In this document: in pieces, positions 19,356 to 29,232 of the stretch
Numbering within the stretch: position 1 is the first letter of the stretch
How the letters are laid out: the number at the start of each line of letters is the position of its first letter
Position numbers and translations under genes: made by a program
Notes under the pieces: model-generated
The model's input: only the letters and a program-made list of their open reading frames with translations
Database searches by the model: none
What the model was told of the DNA's origin: nothing
Source of the DNA: an uncultured Pelagibacteraceae bacterium
GTDB lineage: Bacteria > Pseudomonadota > Alphaproteobacteria > Pelagibacterales > Pelagibacteraceae
Length of the DNA: 64,000 bases
Assembly (NCBI GenBank): GCA_902582235.1
Contig: CACHQX010000001.1
Span: 1-64,000, forward strand
Direction: 5' to 3'

Positions 19356-20045
19356 ATGAGTCAAAAATTCACAGTTTTAGTAGATTTAGATGGAACCATA
19401 GTAGATACAGCTCCAGATCTAATGAATGCACATAATTATGTAATGAAAAAGTTTGGGTACGAAACAAAGACAACTGAGGAAATTAGAAACCTTGTTGGTA
19501 AAGGTGCTGGTGCTTTAATTGGAAGATCTATATGGGGAACAGCCAAAAAAGAATTTGGGAAAATATCAGATAAAAAAGTAAAAGATGAAATGGTAAAAGA
19601 TTTTATAGATTACTATGGAAAAAATATTGTAAATGAAAGTAAGATTATTGATGGCGTGATAGAATTTTTGAAATGGTCAAAACAAAATGGTATTTCACTG
19701 GCAGTTTGTACTAATAAACAAGAACATTTAGCAATTGATTTATTAAAAAAAATAAAAATTTTTGACTATTTTGAATATGTCGCTGGTAGTAATACTTTTG
19801 ATTATTGCAAACCAGATCCTAGACATTTGACTTCTGTAATTGAAATTCTTCAAGGAGACATAAAAAAATCCTTAATGATTGGTGATAGTGAAACGGACTC
19901 TGCTGCTGCTAACTCTGCAAACTTACCATTTATATTGCTCGAGGACGGATATACTGATAAAAAAGTAAGTGAAATACCTCATGATCACTTGGTAACCAAC
20001 TTTCAGGGTATTGAGAAAATAGTTTCAAAATATTTGAATACTTAA
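19356..20045 (+). CDS. gph: HAD-family phosphoglycolate phosphatase-like protein
   Basis: A 229-residue haloacid-dehalogenase hydrolase with the catalytic pair Asp10/Asp12 in DLDGTIVDT, a motif II Thr in CTNKQE and motif III in IGDSETD. The cap domain and spacing fit Gph-type phosphatases, which remove 2-phosphoglycolate, although HAD substrates cannot be fixed from sequence. It lies 34 bp upstream of prpD on the same strand. Transcription starts divergently from the GlmU-domain gene. Confidence 0.82.
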   Translation: MSQKFTVLVDLDGTIVDTAPDLMNAHNYVMKKFGYETKTTEEIRNLVGKGAGALIGRSIWGTAKKEFGKISDKKVKDEMVKDFIDYYGKNIVNESKIIDGVIEFLKWSKQNGISLAVCTNKQEHLAIDLLKKIKIFDYFEYVAGSNTFDYCKPDPRHLTSVIEILQGDIKKSLMIGDSETDSAAANSANLPFILLEDGYTDKKVSEIPHDHLVTNFQGIEKIVSKYLNT

Positions 20046-20079
20046 AATAAATGAAGTACTAAACTCAAGAAGGAACAAA

Positions 20080-21582
20080 TTGAAAATACATAAAGTAAAA
20101 GTTTTCGCATCAAAAGATAAACTAAGTAAAAAAAATCAACTTGCATGGAAAATTGCAGAAATTGCTAGTGATAATGCTAAATTAAATAAAGATGCAGTTG
20201 ACATGGTGATAAACAGGATGATTGATAATGCATCTGTAGCTATCGCTTCGTTAAACAGAAAAGCTGTAATTACCTCAAGAGAGATGGCAATGAAACATTC
20301 AAGGCGTAATGGTGCTACTCTTTTTGGAATTAATTCAAAAAAGAAGTTTGATTGTGAATGGGCTGCCTGGTCCAATGGAACTGCTGTAAGAGAATTAGAT
20401 TTCCACGATACTTTTTTAGCAGCAGACTATAGTCATCCAGGAGATAATATTCCTGCCTTAATGGCTGTTGCGCAACAAAAGAAAGTCTCCGGCTTAAATC
20501 TTATTAAGGGAATTATTACTGCATATGAGGTGCAAGTAAATCTCGTTAAAGGTATCTGTCTACATAAACATAAAGTAGATCATATCGCCCATTTAGGTCC
20601 AAGTGTTGCAGCTGGTCTAGGAACAATGCTTAATTTAAAAACAGAAACAATCTATCAAGCTGTTCAACAAGCATTGCATGTAACTATCTCAACAAGACAA
20701 TCTAGAAAAGGAGAAATTTCTAGTTGGAAAGCTTTTGCTCCTGCGCATGCTGGAAAACTTGGTATAGAAGCAGTCGATAGAGCAATGAGAGGTGAAGGAG
20801 CACCAAGTCCAATTTATGAAGGAGAAGATAGTGTGATAGCAAGAATATTGGATGGAAAAAAAGCATTATATAAAGTTCCACTTCCAAAAAAAAATCAGGA
20901 AAAAAAAGCTATTCTTGAAACTTATACAAAAGAATATTCAGCAGAATATCAAGCACAAGCACTTATAGACCTTGCGAAAAAATTAAATAAAAAAATAGAC
21001 AATTTAAATGAAATAAAAAAAATAGATATATACACAAGTCATCATACTCATTATGTAATTGGAACAGGAGCAAACGATCCACAAAAAATGGATCCTAATG
21101 CAAGTAGAGAAACTTTAGATCACTCAATAATGTATATATTTGCTGTTGCTTTAGAGGACGCTGATTGGCATCACGTAAAATCATATAGCAAATCAAGAGC
21201 AAGAAAGAAAAGTACTATAAAGATATGGAGATCTATTAAAACTCATGAGGATAAAAAATGGACGAAACGTTATCATGATCCAAACCCAAAAAATAAAGCT
21301 TTTGGGGCTAAAGTTATAGTCACATTAAAAAATAATAATAAAATTATTGAAGAACAAGGTGTAGCTGATGCTCATCCTTATGGTTTAAGGCCGTTTAAAA
21401 GAGCTAACTATATTAAAAAATTTTTAACCTTAACTAAAGACATGATACCTAAGAAAGAGTCAGATAGATTTCTTAGGGATATTCAAAACTTAAGAAAATT
21501 AAAGTCAAATCAATTACACAAATTAAATATTGAAATTAATAAAAGAAATATTAAAAAAAATAAAAAAATTGGTATTTTTTAA
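20080..21582 (+). CDS. prpD: 2-methylcitrate dehydratase, MmgE/PrpD family
   Basis: A 500-residue MmgE/PrpD protein with RELDFHDTFLA and GDNIPALMAVA near the N terminus and GEISSWKAFAPAHAGK in the middle, all typical of PrpD. It converts 2-methylcitrate to 2-methyl-cis-aconitate in the methylcitrate cycle for propionyl-CoA. The start codon is TTG at 20080, supported by the AAGAAGGA ribosome-binding site 6-13 bases upstream. It overlaps prpB by 1 bp. The gene order D-B-C differs from the prpBCD order of enterobacteria. Confidence 0.93.
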   Translation: MKIHKVKVFASKDKLSKKNQLAWKIAEIASDNAKLNKDAVDMVINRMIDNASVAIASLNRKAVITSREMAMKHSRRNGATLFGINSKKKFDCEWAAWSNGTAVRELDFHDTFLAADYSHPGDNIPALMAVAQQKKVSGLNLIKGIITAYEVQVNLVKGICLHKHKVDHIAHLGPSVAAGLGTMLNLKTETIYQAVQQALHVTISTRQSRKGEISSWKAFAPAHAGKLGIEAVDRAMRGEGAPSPIYEGEDSVIARILDGKKALYKVPLPKKNQEKKAILETYTKEYSAEYQAQALIDLAKKLNKKIDNLNEIKKIDIYTSHHTHYVIGTGANDPQKMDPNASRETLDHSIMYIFAVALEDADWHHVKSYSKSRARKKSTIKIWRSIKTHEDKKWTKRYHDPNPKNKAFGAKVIVTLKNNNKIIEEQGVADAHPYGLRPFKRANYIKKFLTLTKDMIPKKESDRFLRDIQNLRKLKSNQLHKLNIEINKRNIKKNKKIGIF

Positions 21583-22478
21583 TGCACTTTATTAAAAAAA
21601 AAATAAAAGAAAAAAGAAAAGATTTTGTTGATAAATTAAAAAGTGGAAAAATTTTAAGAGTTCCTGGTGCATACAACCCTTTAACTGCTAAAGTAATTGA
21701 AGAAATTGGCTATGATGCTGTTTATGTTTCGGGTGGTGTTATGTCTAATGACCTTGGTTACCCAGATATAGGTCTTACAACACTTGAAGATGTGAGTAAT
21801 AGATCAAAACAAATAGCAAGAGTTACAAACTTACCTACAATTGTGGATATTGATACTGGTTTTAAGTCTTGCAAAAAAACTATTAAAACTTTTGAAAAAT
21901 TTGGTGTGACAGCGGTACATATAGAAGACCAAGTTGAAAGAAAAAGATGTGGTCACCTTGATAACAAAGAGCTTATTTCTGTTAAAAAAATGGTAAAAAA
22001 AATTGAAGAGTGTGTCAAAGCCAGAAAAGATAAAAATTTTAAGATAATTGCCAGATCAGATGCAAAGAGTGTAGAGGGTATAGATAAGATGATTGATAGA
22101 TGTAAAGCATATATCGACGCAGGAGCTGAAATAGTTTTCCCTGAAGCTTTAAAAGATAAAGATGAATTTGAAAAAGTGAGGAAAAGTCTAAGTTCATATT
22201 TACTAGCAAACATGACAGAATTTGGAAAATCAGATCTTTTAGATTATAAAGAGCTAGAAAACCTGGGTTATAATATTGTTATTTATCCTGTTACAACTCA
22301 AAGATTGGCAATGAAAAGTGTGGAGGAAGGTTTGAAGAAAATTTTTGAAGAAGGACATCAAAAAAACCTTATTGATAAAATGCAAACTAGAAGTAGATTG
22401 TATGACTTAGTAGATTATGAAAAATATAATGCTCTCGACAAAAAAATATATAATTTTAGCACAGATGGACATGATTAA
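21582..22478 (+). CDS. prpB: 2-methylisocitrate lyase
   Basis: A 298-residue isocitrate-lyase-superfamily TIM barrel with the catalytic loop KRCGH at residues 121-125 and the IVDIDTGF metal strand around 87-94. PrpB splits 2-methylisocitrate into pyruvate and succinate. The N terminus has a lysine-rich extension (about 18 residues) before the core. It overlaps prpD and prpC by 1 bp each, so the three methylcitrate enzymes are co-translated. Confidence 0.93.
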   Translation: MHFIKKKIKEKRKDFVDKLKSGKILRVPGAYNPLTAKVIEEIGYDAVYVSGGVMSNDLGYPDIGLTTLEDVSNRSKQIARVTNLPTIVDIDTGFKSCKKTIKTFEKFGVTAVHIEDQVERKRCGHLDNKELISVKKMVKKIEECVKARKDKNFKIIARSDAKSVEGIDKMIDRCKAYIDAGAEIVFPEALKDKDEFEKVRKSLSSYLLANMTEFGKSDLLDYKELENLGYNIVIYPVTTQRLAMKSVEEGLKKIFEEGHQKNLIDKMQTRSRLYDLVDYEKYNALDKKIYNFSTDGHD

Positions 22479-23602
22479 TGACTGAAGATATTAAAAAAGG
22501 TTTACTTGGAATTGTGGTTGATGAGACGGAAGTTTCAAAAGTAATGCCAGAAATTAACTCTCTTACATATAGGGGATATGCTGCACAAGACCTTTGTGCA
22601 AAATGTAAGTTTGAAGAAGTTGCATATCTAATTCTAAATGGAGAGTTACCTTCTGAAAAACAATTAAAAAATTTTGAAAAAGTTGAGAGAAAAGAGCGAA
22701 ACCTATCAAAAACATTATTGGAAAGTATTAAGAATTTTCCTAAAAAATCACATCCTATGGATGTAGCTAGAACAGCAGTAAGTATTATGGGATTAGAAGA
22801 TAAAGAGACAAAAGATAATTCTCCAGAGGCAAACTTGAGAAAGGTAATGCGAATTTTTGCTAAGACACCTGTTGCTTTAGCAGCTTTCTATAGAATTAGA
22901 AAAGGGAAGAAAATCATTAAACCAAAAAGTAATTTGTCATTCTCTGAAAACTTTTTTTATATGTGTTTTGGAAAAGTTCCCGAAAAAGAAATTGTAAAAG
23001 CTTTTGATGTATCTCTTATATTATATGCTGAACATAGTTTTAATGTTTCTACATTTACTGCAAGAACAATCACTAGTAGCTTGTCAGATATACATGGTGC
23101 AATTACTGGTGCTATTGCAAGTTTAAAAGGACCCTTACATGGTGGTGCAAATGAAGAGGTGATGCATATGATGAATAAGATTAAAAAACCAGAAAACGCA
23201 TTAAATTGGATAAACAACGCTTTAGATCAAAAAGCTGTTGTAATGGGCTTTGGTCATAGGGTTTACAAAAGTGGCGACTCTAGAGTTCCAACCATGAGAG
23301 AGTATTTTTCTAAAGTTGCAAAAGTAAAAAAAGATAAAAAGTTTGAAAAAATTTACGACATTGTTGAAAAAGTGATGATTGAAAGAAAAAATATTCATCC
23401 TAATGTGGATTATCCTACTGGACCAACTTACCATTTAATGGGATTTGACACCGACTTTTTTACACCAATTTTTGTAATTTCCAGAATAACTGGCTGGTCT
23501 GCGCACATTCTTGAGCAACATGCAGCAAATAAATTAATAAGACCACTTGCTAGCTATAAAGGAAGTAGCTATCGTAAAGTTGTTCCTATAAATCAAAGAT
23601 AA
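22478..23602 (+). CDS. prpC: 2-methylcitrate synthase
   Basis: A 374-residue citrate-synthase-family protein. Visible active-site parts are GPLHGGANEEV (around residue 214), GFGHRVYKSGDSR (around 258) and the C-terminal RPLASYKGSSYRK arginine region. The short N terminus without the NADH-regulatory domain, plus the prpD-prpB neighbours, indicate 2-methylcitrate synthase rather than GltA. It condenses propionyl-CoA with oxaloacetate. It abuts, tail to tail, the methyltransferase gene that follows; no regulator (prpR) or propionyl-CoA synthetase (prpE) is nearby. Confidence 0.92.
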   Translation: MTEDIKKGLLGIVVDETEVSKVMPEINSLTYRGYAAQDLCAKCKFEEVAYLILNGELPSEKQLKNFEKVERKERNLSKTLLESIKNFPKKSHPMDVARTAVSIMGLEDKETKDNSPEANLRKVMRIFAKTPVALAAFYRIRKGKKIIKPKSNLSFSENFFYMCFGKVPEKEIVKAFDVSLILYAEHSFNVSTFTARTITSSLSDIHGAITGAIASLKGPLHGGANEEVMHMMNKIKKPENALNWINNALDQKAVVMGFGHRVYKSGDSRVPTMREYFSKVAKVKKDKKFEKIYDIVEKVMIERKNIHPNVDYPTGPTYHLMGFDTDFFTPIFVISRITGWSAHILEQHAANKLIRPLASYKGSSYRKVVPINQR

Positions 23603-24229
23603 CTAATTAAAATTAAATTTTGCAAATCGTTCATGGACGATTTCATATTTTATTTTATTTTCATCAGAAAATTCTTTAATTGCTTGTCTTACTCCTAAAG
23701 CCTGACTTAAGTTAAGATCATCACATAGTATTGTTCCTTTATTTTTCAAAAGTCTATGACTATGAACTAAATCATTTTTAACAGTATTATATTCATGACC
23801 ACCATCAATAAATATAAAATCTACTTTTTCGAGTTCGATATTTTTTAATACTTCGTTTGAGTTTCCTTTTAAGAGAGTTATATTTTTTTTAAATTTAGAA
23901 AGTAAGTCTTCTACAGCTTCTAAGCTATAAGGGTTTTGTTTTTTTATAAATTTAAAATAAAAATTTTTTAGAGGATTATTAAAAGTTTTCACTGGAGCAA
24001 CTTCATCTTTGTATTCATCTCCCTCATCAAAAATATCTATACCTGTATAACTAAAATTTGGTCCATGATTTTTATTCATAAGCTCGCAGACATTTCTGGC
24101 TGTTACACCGTGGAATACACCAATTTCTAAAAAAGATTTAGGATTATTTTTTTGAATCTCTTCTAAGAAGAGATCCCCAATATTTTTTTGTTTAAGGCTT
24201 GTTTTTCTAAAGTACTTTTTATATTTCAA
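23603..24229 (-). CDS. Class I SAM-dependent methyltransferase-like protein
   Basis: A 208-residue Rossmann-type protein resembling the class I methyltransferases that include CmcI and TylF relatives. The glycine-poor motif I is seen as SFLEIGVFHG at about residues 32-41, motif II-like acid in YTGIDIFDEG, and the metal-type acidic pair in DFIFIDGGHEYNTVKND and ILCDDLN. The target is unknown; a sugar or small-molecule O-methyltransferase is possible. It starts 2 bp after nrdB on the same strand, which may reflect operon packing rather than function. Confidence 0.65.
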   Translation of the reverse strand: MKYKKYFRKTSLKQKNIGDLFLEEIQKNNPKSFLEIGVFHGVTARNVCELMNKNHGPNFSYTGIDIFDEGDEYKDEVAPVKTFNNPLKNFYFKFIKKQNPYSLEAVEDLLSKFKKNITLLKGNSNEVLKNIELEKVDFIFIDGGHEYNTVKNDLVHSHRLLKNKGTILCDDLNLSQALGVRQAIKEFSDENKIKYEIVHERFAKFNFN

Positions 24230-24231
24230 TT

Positions 24232-25242
24232 TTATGAAAAAGCTTCAGTCCAATTTCCTTGTGTAGATGCTTTTGAATACTCTGTAGCTCTTCCCTCAAA
24301 AAAGTTCATGTGCTCGACAGCATTCAACATAGTATCAAGCCAAGTAAGCGGATTTTTTTCTACATCATAAATTGGCTCAAGACCTAACTGAACCAGTCTT
24401 CTGTTTCCAATAAATCTAATATAGTCCTTAACCTCTTGAGCTGTAAGACCTTTCATTGGTCCCATTTCAAAAGCTAAATCTATAAATGCATCCTCATGCT
24501 CTACAATTGTTCTACATGCATCATAAATTTCTTTTTTAAGCTTCGGAGTCCAGATCTCAGGATTTTCTTTTATAAATTCTTTGAAAATTCTGATCATTGA
24601 ATTACAGTGAAGAGTTTCATCTCTTACTGACCAAGTAACTATCTGCCCCATACCCTTAAGTTTATTGTGTCTTGGAAAGTTTAATAAAATTGCAAAACTC
24701 GCAAATAATTGTAGACCTTCTGTAAAAGCACTAAATACAGCAACTGTTTTTGCGATATCTTCTTTTGAGTTAACATTAAAACCTTGCATGTAATCATACT
24801 TATCTTTCATCTCTTTATACTTCATGAAAGCTGAATACTCTGACTCAGGCATTCCAATAGTGTCTAATAAATGTGAATAAGCAGCCACATGAACTGTTTC
24901 CATTGCAGCAAAAGCCGTCATCATCATTAAAACTTCTGTTGGTTTAAATACTGTTGTGTAGTGTCTTAAATAACAGTTATTTACTTCAACATCTGCTTGA
25001 GTAAAAAATCTAAAGATTTGTGTTACTAAATTTTTTTCAGGTTCTGATAAATTTTTCTGCCAATCTCTAACATCATCTCCTAATGGCACTTCCTCTGGTA
25101 ACCAGTGTATTCTTTGTTGCGTTAACCAAGCATCATAACACCATGGATATCTGAATGGCTTATAGACAGGATTTTCTACTAATAATCCCATTTTTTTTGG
25201 TTGAATGATTTTTCCTTTTTTCTCTTTTTTTACTACTGACAT
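24232..25242 (-). CDS. nrdB: Ribonucleotide reductase class I, beta (radical) subunit
   Basis: A 336-residue R2 subunit. The dimetal ligands are visible as Asp84, Glu115, His118, Glu175, Glu209 and His212, and the radical tyrosine is present as Tyr122 (ETVHVAAYSH), so this is not a Tyr-less class Ic-type protein. With NrdA it reduces ribonucleotides to deoxyribonucleotides. The ATG at 25242 is chosen; an earlier ATG at 25251 would deepen the overlap with nrdA. The start overlaps the nrdA end by 10 bp. Confidence 0.94.
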   Translation of the reverse strand: MSVVKKEKKGKIIQPKKMGLLVENPVYKPFRYPWCYDAWLTQQRIHWLPEEVPLGDDVRDWQKNLSEPEKNLVTQIFRFFTQADVEVNNCYLRHYTTVFKPTEVLMMMTAFAAMETVHVAAYSHLLDTIGMPESEYSAFMKYKEMKDKYDYMQGFNVNSKEDIAKTVAVFSAFTEGLQLFASFAILLNFPRHNKLKGMGQIVTWSVRDETLHCNSMIRIFKEFIKENPEIWTPKLKKEIYDACRTIVEHEDAFIDLAFEMGPMKGLTAQEVKDYIRFIGNRRLVQLGLEPIYDVEKNPLTWLDTMLNAVEHMNFFEGRATEYSKASTQGNWTEAFS

Positions 25243-27170
25243 GATAGACACTCCTCGTATTTGTTTTCGTCGGTTTCTTGTTGTTTTGATTTATAAACAT
25301 TCGCAGTAATGTCGGTTGATCTCGCATCATTAACATTTTCCGCTCTTTGTATTGATTTAGACCTGCAATAATAAAGACTCTTCAATCCTTTTTTCCAAGC
25401 TTGGAAATGAATTTGATGAAGATCTCTTTTATGAACATCTGCAGGTAAAAATAAGTTAATAGATTGTGCTTGAGAAATATGTGGAGTTCTATCCGCACTT
25501 AAGTCAACAAGCCATCTCTGATCCAATTCAAAAGCTGTTTTAAAAACATCTTTTTCTTCTTGTGTTAAAAAATCTAAATGTGATACAGAGCCTTGGTTAG
25601 TCGTAATTGTTGACCAAGTTTCATCTGTATCTTTTCCATGTTTTTCTAATAATTTTCTTAAGTATTTATTTCTGACATTAAAAGATCCAGAAAGAGTTTT
25701 GTGGGTGTAACTATTTGCTGCAATTGGTTCGACTCCAGGGGAAGTTCCACCGCAAATAATTGAAATTGAAGCAGTTGGAGCAATCGCAGTTTTATTTGAA
25801 AATCTTTCTTTAAAACCATATTCAGCTGCATCAGGACATGCTCCTCTTTCTTCTGCTAAATCTTTTGAGGATTTGTCAACTTTCTTTTGAATATTTTCAA
25901 AAATCTTTTTGTTCCAAACTTTGCTCATTACTGACTCAAGAGGTATCATTTTTTTCTGATAATATGAGTGAAGACCCATAACCCCTAAGCCTACACTACG
26001 TTCTTTTGCAGCTGAATATGTTGCATCACTAAATTCTTCTGGCGCATTGTTAATAAAGTCAGTCAGGACATTATCTAAAAATCTCATTACATCATCTATA
26101 AAGCTTTCATCGTCTTTCCATTCATCGTATTTTTCAATATTTAATGAAGATAAACAACAAACAGCAGTTCTATCTCTGCCCTCTTTATCAATACCTGTTG
26201 GAAGAGTAATCTCACTACACAAATTGGATGTTTTAACTGTTAAGCCAGCTAACTTATGATGTTGAGGTATTTGTCTATTAACTGTATCAATAAAAATTAT
26301 GTAAGGTTCACCGGTTTCAACTCTTGCAGTTAATAATCTGATCCATAAATTTCTAGCTGAAACGGTTGATTGCACAGATCCATTTTTTGGACTCTTAAGT
26401 GCCCATTGTTCATCAAGTTCAACCGCTCTCATGAAAGCATCTGAAACAAGAACACCATGATGTAGGTTAAGAGCTTTTCTATTTGGATCTCCACCAGTAG
26501 GTCTTCTCATTTCAATAAATTCTTCAATCTCTGGATGATCAATAGGTAAATAACAAGCAGCAGAACCTCTTCTTAACGAACCTTGACTGATTGCCATTGT
26601 TAAAGAGTCCATAACTTTTATGAAAGGAATTATTCCGGAAGTTTTTCCAACTCTTCCAATTTTTTCACCAATAGATCTAAGATTTCCCCAGTAACTTCCA
26701 ATACCACCACCTCTAGCAGCTAACCAAACATTTTCACTCCAAAGACCCAAGATACCATTTAAACTATCACTCGCTTCATTTAAGAAACATGATATTGGCA
26801 AGCCTCTTGTAGTTCCCCCGTTAGATAGAACTGGTGTTGCAGGCATGAACCAAAGATTACTAATATAATTGTATAGTCTTTGTGCGTGTAAATTATCATC
26901 TGCATAATGACTTGCTACTCTTGCAAATAAGTCTTGGAAAGATTCATTCTCTCCTAAATATCTATCGCTAAGTGTTGCTTTACCGAAATCTGTTAGATTT
27001 TCATCTCTACTTCTATCAATCTTTATTGTAATACCTCTGGAGTTTTGAAATAGCTCTGTATTATTGTTTAAAGAGAATAAATCTGGACCTTTGGTCTTAG
27101 TCTTCTGATCAACCTGAGGTTTAAATTCAGAGACAGCTTTCTTTATTGCCTGAGACAAGACTTTGTTCAT
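25233..27170 (-). CDS. nrdA: Ribonucleotide reductase class I, alpha (catalytic) subunit
   Basis: A 645-residue R1 subunit. The active-site cysteines are visible in GLPISCFLNEAS, in SNLCSEITLPT (with the catalytic Glu two residues later) and in AVCCLSSLN, and the redox pair is in the C-terminal EECLSCQ (Cys641/Cys644). There is no N-terminal ATP-cone, so classical dATP activity control is absent from this subunit. AGGGAG precedes the start at 27170. Two NrdR-like boxes lie 35-81 bp upstream. Confidence 0.95.
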   Translation of the reverse strand: MNKVLSQAIKKAVSEFKPQVDQKTKTKGPDLFSLNNNTELFQNSRGITIKIDRSRDENLTDFGKATLSDRYLGENESFQDLFARVASHYADDNLHAQRLYNYISNLWFMPATPVLSNGGTTRGLPISCFLNEASDSLNGILGLWSENVWLAARGGGIGSYWGNLRSIGEKIGRVGKTSGIIPFIKVMDSLTMAISQGSLRRGSAACYLPIDHPEIEEFIEMRRPTGGDPNRKALNLHHGVLVSDAFMRAVELDEQWALKSPKNGSVQSTVSARNLWIRLLTARVETGEPYIIFIDTVNRQIPQHHKLAGLTVKTSNLCSEITLPTGIDKEGRDRTAVCCLSSLNIEKYDEWKDDESFIDDVMRFLDNVLTDFINNAPEEFSDATYSAAKERSVGLGVMGLHSYYQKKMIPLESVMSKVWNKKIFENIQKKVDKSSKDLAEERGACPDAAEYGFKERFSNKTAIAPTASISIICGGTSPGVEPIAANSYTHKTLSGSFNVRNKYLRKLLEKHGKDTDETWSTITTNQGSVSHLDFLTQEEKDVFKTAFELDQRWLVDLSADRTPHISQAQSINLFLPADVHKRDLHQIHFQAWKKGLKSLYYCRSKSIQRAENVNDARSTDITANVYKSKQQETDENKYEECLSCQ

Positions 27171-27204
27171 TATACTCCCTTTTTAACACTATTTGTTAGT
27201 AAAA

Positions 27205-27251
27205 CAACTATATGTTGTGTGCAGATTTCTTAATTACACTATATAAATTAA
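27205..27251 (-). promoter_or_regulatory. Pair of NrdR-like boxes upstream of nrdA
   Basis: Two sites resembling the NrdR consensus (ACACTATATNTTGTGT as used here) occur at 27205-27220 (CAACTATATGTTGTGT, 14 of 16 matching) and 27236-27251 (left half ACACTATAT intact, right half degenerate). Their cores are 31 bp apart, about three helical turns, the spacing expected for cooperative NrdR binding. They lie 35 bp upstream of nrdA. The consensus is recalled from the family, and NrdR itself is not in this window. Confidence 0.55.
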
Positions 27252-27325
27252 AAATCAACAGAACATTTATAGAACATAAAAAAAATAGTTCAATAAAAAA
27301 ATCAAAAAAATGTACATATATCAAC

Positions 27326-28771
27326 ATGGAAGTGGAAAAAAAAATCGACCCGTTAGGATTTAGAGAATATGACGCTAGGTGGTTATACCCAAAAAGCATC
27401 AACTCGAAGGGAATCGAGGCCGTAGGAAAAGGATTCGGGACACAGGTTATTAACTCTGAAAAGAATCCTATTGTAATTGTAGGAAATGACTACAGATCTT
27501 ATAGCGAAGAAGTTAAAAATAATTTTATAAAAGGACTATTATCAACTGGCTGTAATGTAAAAGATATAGGTTTATGTTTATCACCCACAGTTTATTTTTC
27601 TCAATTTAAAATAAAATCAAATGCTGTTGCAATGATAACAGCAAGCCACAATGAAAATGGTTGGACAGGAATAAAGATGGGAATTGAAAAAGGTCTAACT
27701 CATTGCAAAGAAGAAATGTCAGAACTTAAATCGATAGTAATAAATGAAACATTTAAAGAAGGTTCGGGTGAATATGAAAAAGTAGAAAATTTTAATAAAG
27801 TATATATTGATGAGTTATCAAAAAATAAAATTAAGAAAAAGTTAAAAGTTGTAGCTGCATGCGGTAATGGCACTGCTGGAATATTTGCACCTGAAATTTT
27901 AAGGAATATTGGTTGTGAAGTAATAGAGCTTGATTGTAACTTAGACTATAGTTTCCCTAGATATAACCCTAATCCAGAAGATATGAAAATGTTACATGAA
28001 ATTTCAAAATGTGTAAAAGAAAATAACGCAGACGTTGGTTTTGGCTTTGATGGTGATGGAGATAGAGTTGGAGTTATTGATAATAAAGGGAATGAAATAT
28101 TTGCAGACAAAATTGGTTTGTTAATTGCTAGAAATATTTCAGAATTGCATCCAAATAATAAATTTATTGTAGATGTAAAATCTACAGGATTGTTTAGCAA
28201 AGATGAAATTCTAAAAAAAAATAATTGTAAAACTCTCTATTGGAAAACAGGACACTCGTATATTAAGAGAAAAGTAAAAGAAGATAATGCGATTGCTGGC
28301 TTTGAAAAAAGTGGTCACTTTTTTTTTAATAAACCTTTAGGATTTGGTTTTGACGATGGAATTAATTCTGCAATTCAAATTTGTCATTTAATTGATAATC
28401 AAAATAAAAAATTGGATATTTTAATAAATGATTTGCCAAAAACTTTTCAAAGTCCAACTATGGGACCATTTTGTAAAGATGAAGAAAAATATAAAGTTAT
28501 AGACGAAATTATCTCTAATATAAAAAAACTTCAGACTGACAAACAAAAAATATGTAATCAGGAAATAACTGACATACTTACGGTCAATGGTGTGAGATTT
28601 ACTCTTGATGATGGATCTTGGGGTCTTGTAAGAGCATCTTCAAACAAACCATCACTTGTTGTTGTTACAGAAAGTCCGGTATCAGATAAAATAAAAACCG
28701 ATATCTTTAGATTTATTGATGATCTACTTCAAAAAACTGGAAAGATAGGTGAATACGATCAAAAGATATAG
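27326..28771 (+). CDS. algC: Phosphomannomutase / phosphoglucomutase (alpha-D-phosphohexomutase)
   Basis: A 481-residue phosphohexomutase. The phosphoserine loop TASHNENGW carries Ser107, and the metal-binding GFDGDGDRVGV and sugar-binding GFEKSGHFFF motifs follow. It interconverts the 1- and 6-phosphates of mannose and glucose for nucleotide-sugar supply, useful for the surface glycan enzymes in this region. The frame is open back to 27212, but the first 38 codons lack family sequence and cross the nrdA control region, so ATG at 27326 is chosen. Confidence 0.88.
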   Translation: MEVEKKIDPLGFREYDARWLYPKSINSKGIEAVGKGFGTQVINSEKNPIVIVGNDYRSYSEEVKNNFIKGLLSTGCNVKDIGLCLSPTVYFSQFKIKSNAVAMITASHNENGWTGIKMGIEKGLTHCKEEMSELKSIVINETFKEGSGEYEKVENFNKVYIDELSKNKIKKKLKVVAACGNGTAGIFAPEILRNIGCEVIELDCNLDYSFPRYNPNPEDMKMLHEISKCVKENNADVGFGFDGDGDRVGVIDNKGNEIFADKIGLLIARNISELHPNNKFIVDVKSTGLFSKDEILKKNNCKTLYWKTGHSYIKRKVKEDNAIAGFEKSGHFFFNKPLGFGFDDGINSAIQICHLIDNQNKKLDILINDLPKTFQSPTMGPFCKDEEKYKVIDEIISNIKKLQTDKQKICNQEITDILTVNGVRFTLDDGSWGLVRASSNKPSLVVVTESPVSDKIKTDIFRFIDDLLQKTGKIGEYDQKI

Positions 28772-28772
28772 T

Positions 28773-29174
28773 TTAAACTTTATTTCCTTTAATCAAAAAA
28801 TAAAAGCCGCCAATAAAAAGAAAAATTTGCTCACTAGTAAATAATTTTTGAGTAATAAACCAATCTGGGTGAGCAATTATAAATATATTTGTCATGAGTA
28901 TTACAATTACAAGTCCCGCAAATCTTGTAAGCGTATCTCCTATGGGATTTCTCAAAAAACCACTCACAATTAAAATTATTCCAGATAAGAGTTCACTTAA
29001 TGCAACAAATGTTGCAAGTGCTGGAGGTAAACCAAAATATTCAACTAGACCTGCTGGTGGCAAAGGAAATTTAGCATAACCGTGAATGATAAAAGCTATT
29101 CCAATACCAAATCTTAGTAAAAGAGAAGCCAATGCTTCAAAGTTTAGTAAAAAGTTTTTTAATTTAGAAACCAT
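28773..29174 (-). CDS. DoxX family membrane protein
   Basis: A 133-residue protein with four predicted transmembrane helices and the DoxX pattern: LLRFGIGIAFIIHGYAKF at residues 19-36 and SELLSGIILIVSGF in the middle. DoxX proteins are small inner-membrane proteins linked to quinone or thiosulfate redox roles in some species, but many have no known role. It ends convergently, 1 bp from the mutase gene. A tail-to-tail arrangement without terminator is visible. Confidence 0.82.
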   Translation of the reverse strand: MVSKLKNFLLNFEALASLLLRFGIGIAFIIHGYAKFPLPPAGLVEYFGLPPALATFVALSELLSGIILIVSGFLRNPIGDTLTRFAGLVIVILMTNIFIIAHPDWFITQKLFTSEQIFLFIGGFYFLIKGNKV

Positions 29175-29232
29175 TAATTAAAATTTAAATAATTTATATT
29201 TAAGTTCAAGATAAGTTTTTGAATTATCACCA

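Noticed and set aside
27212..27325. N-terminal extension of the phosphohexomutase
   Set aside because: The 38 codons have no similarity to the family and overlap the nrdA regulatory region. The ATG at 27326 starts the conserved part.
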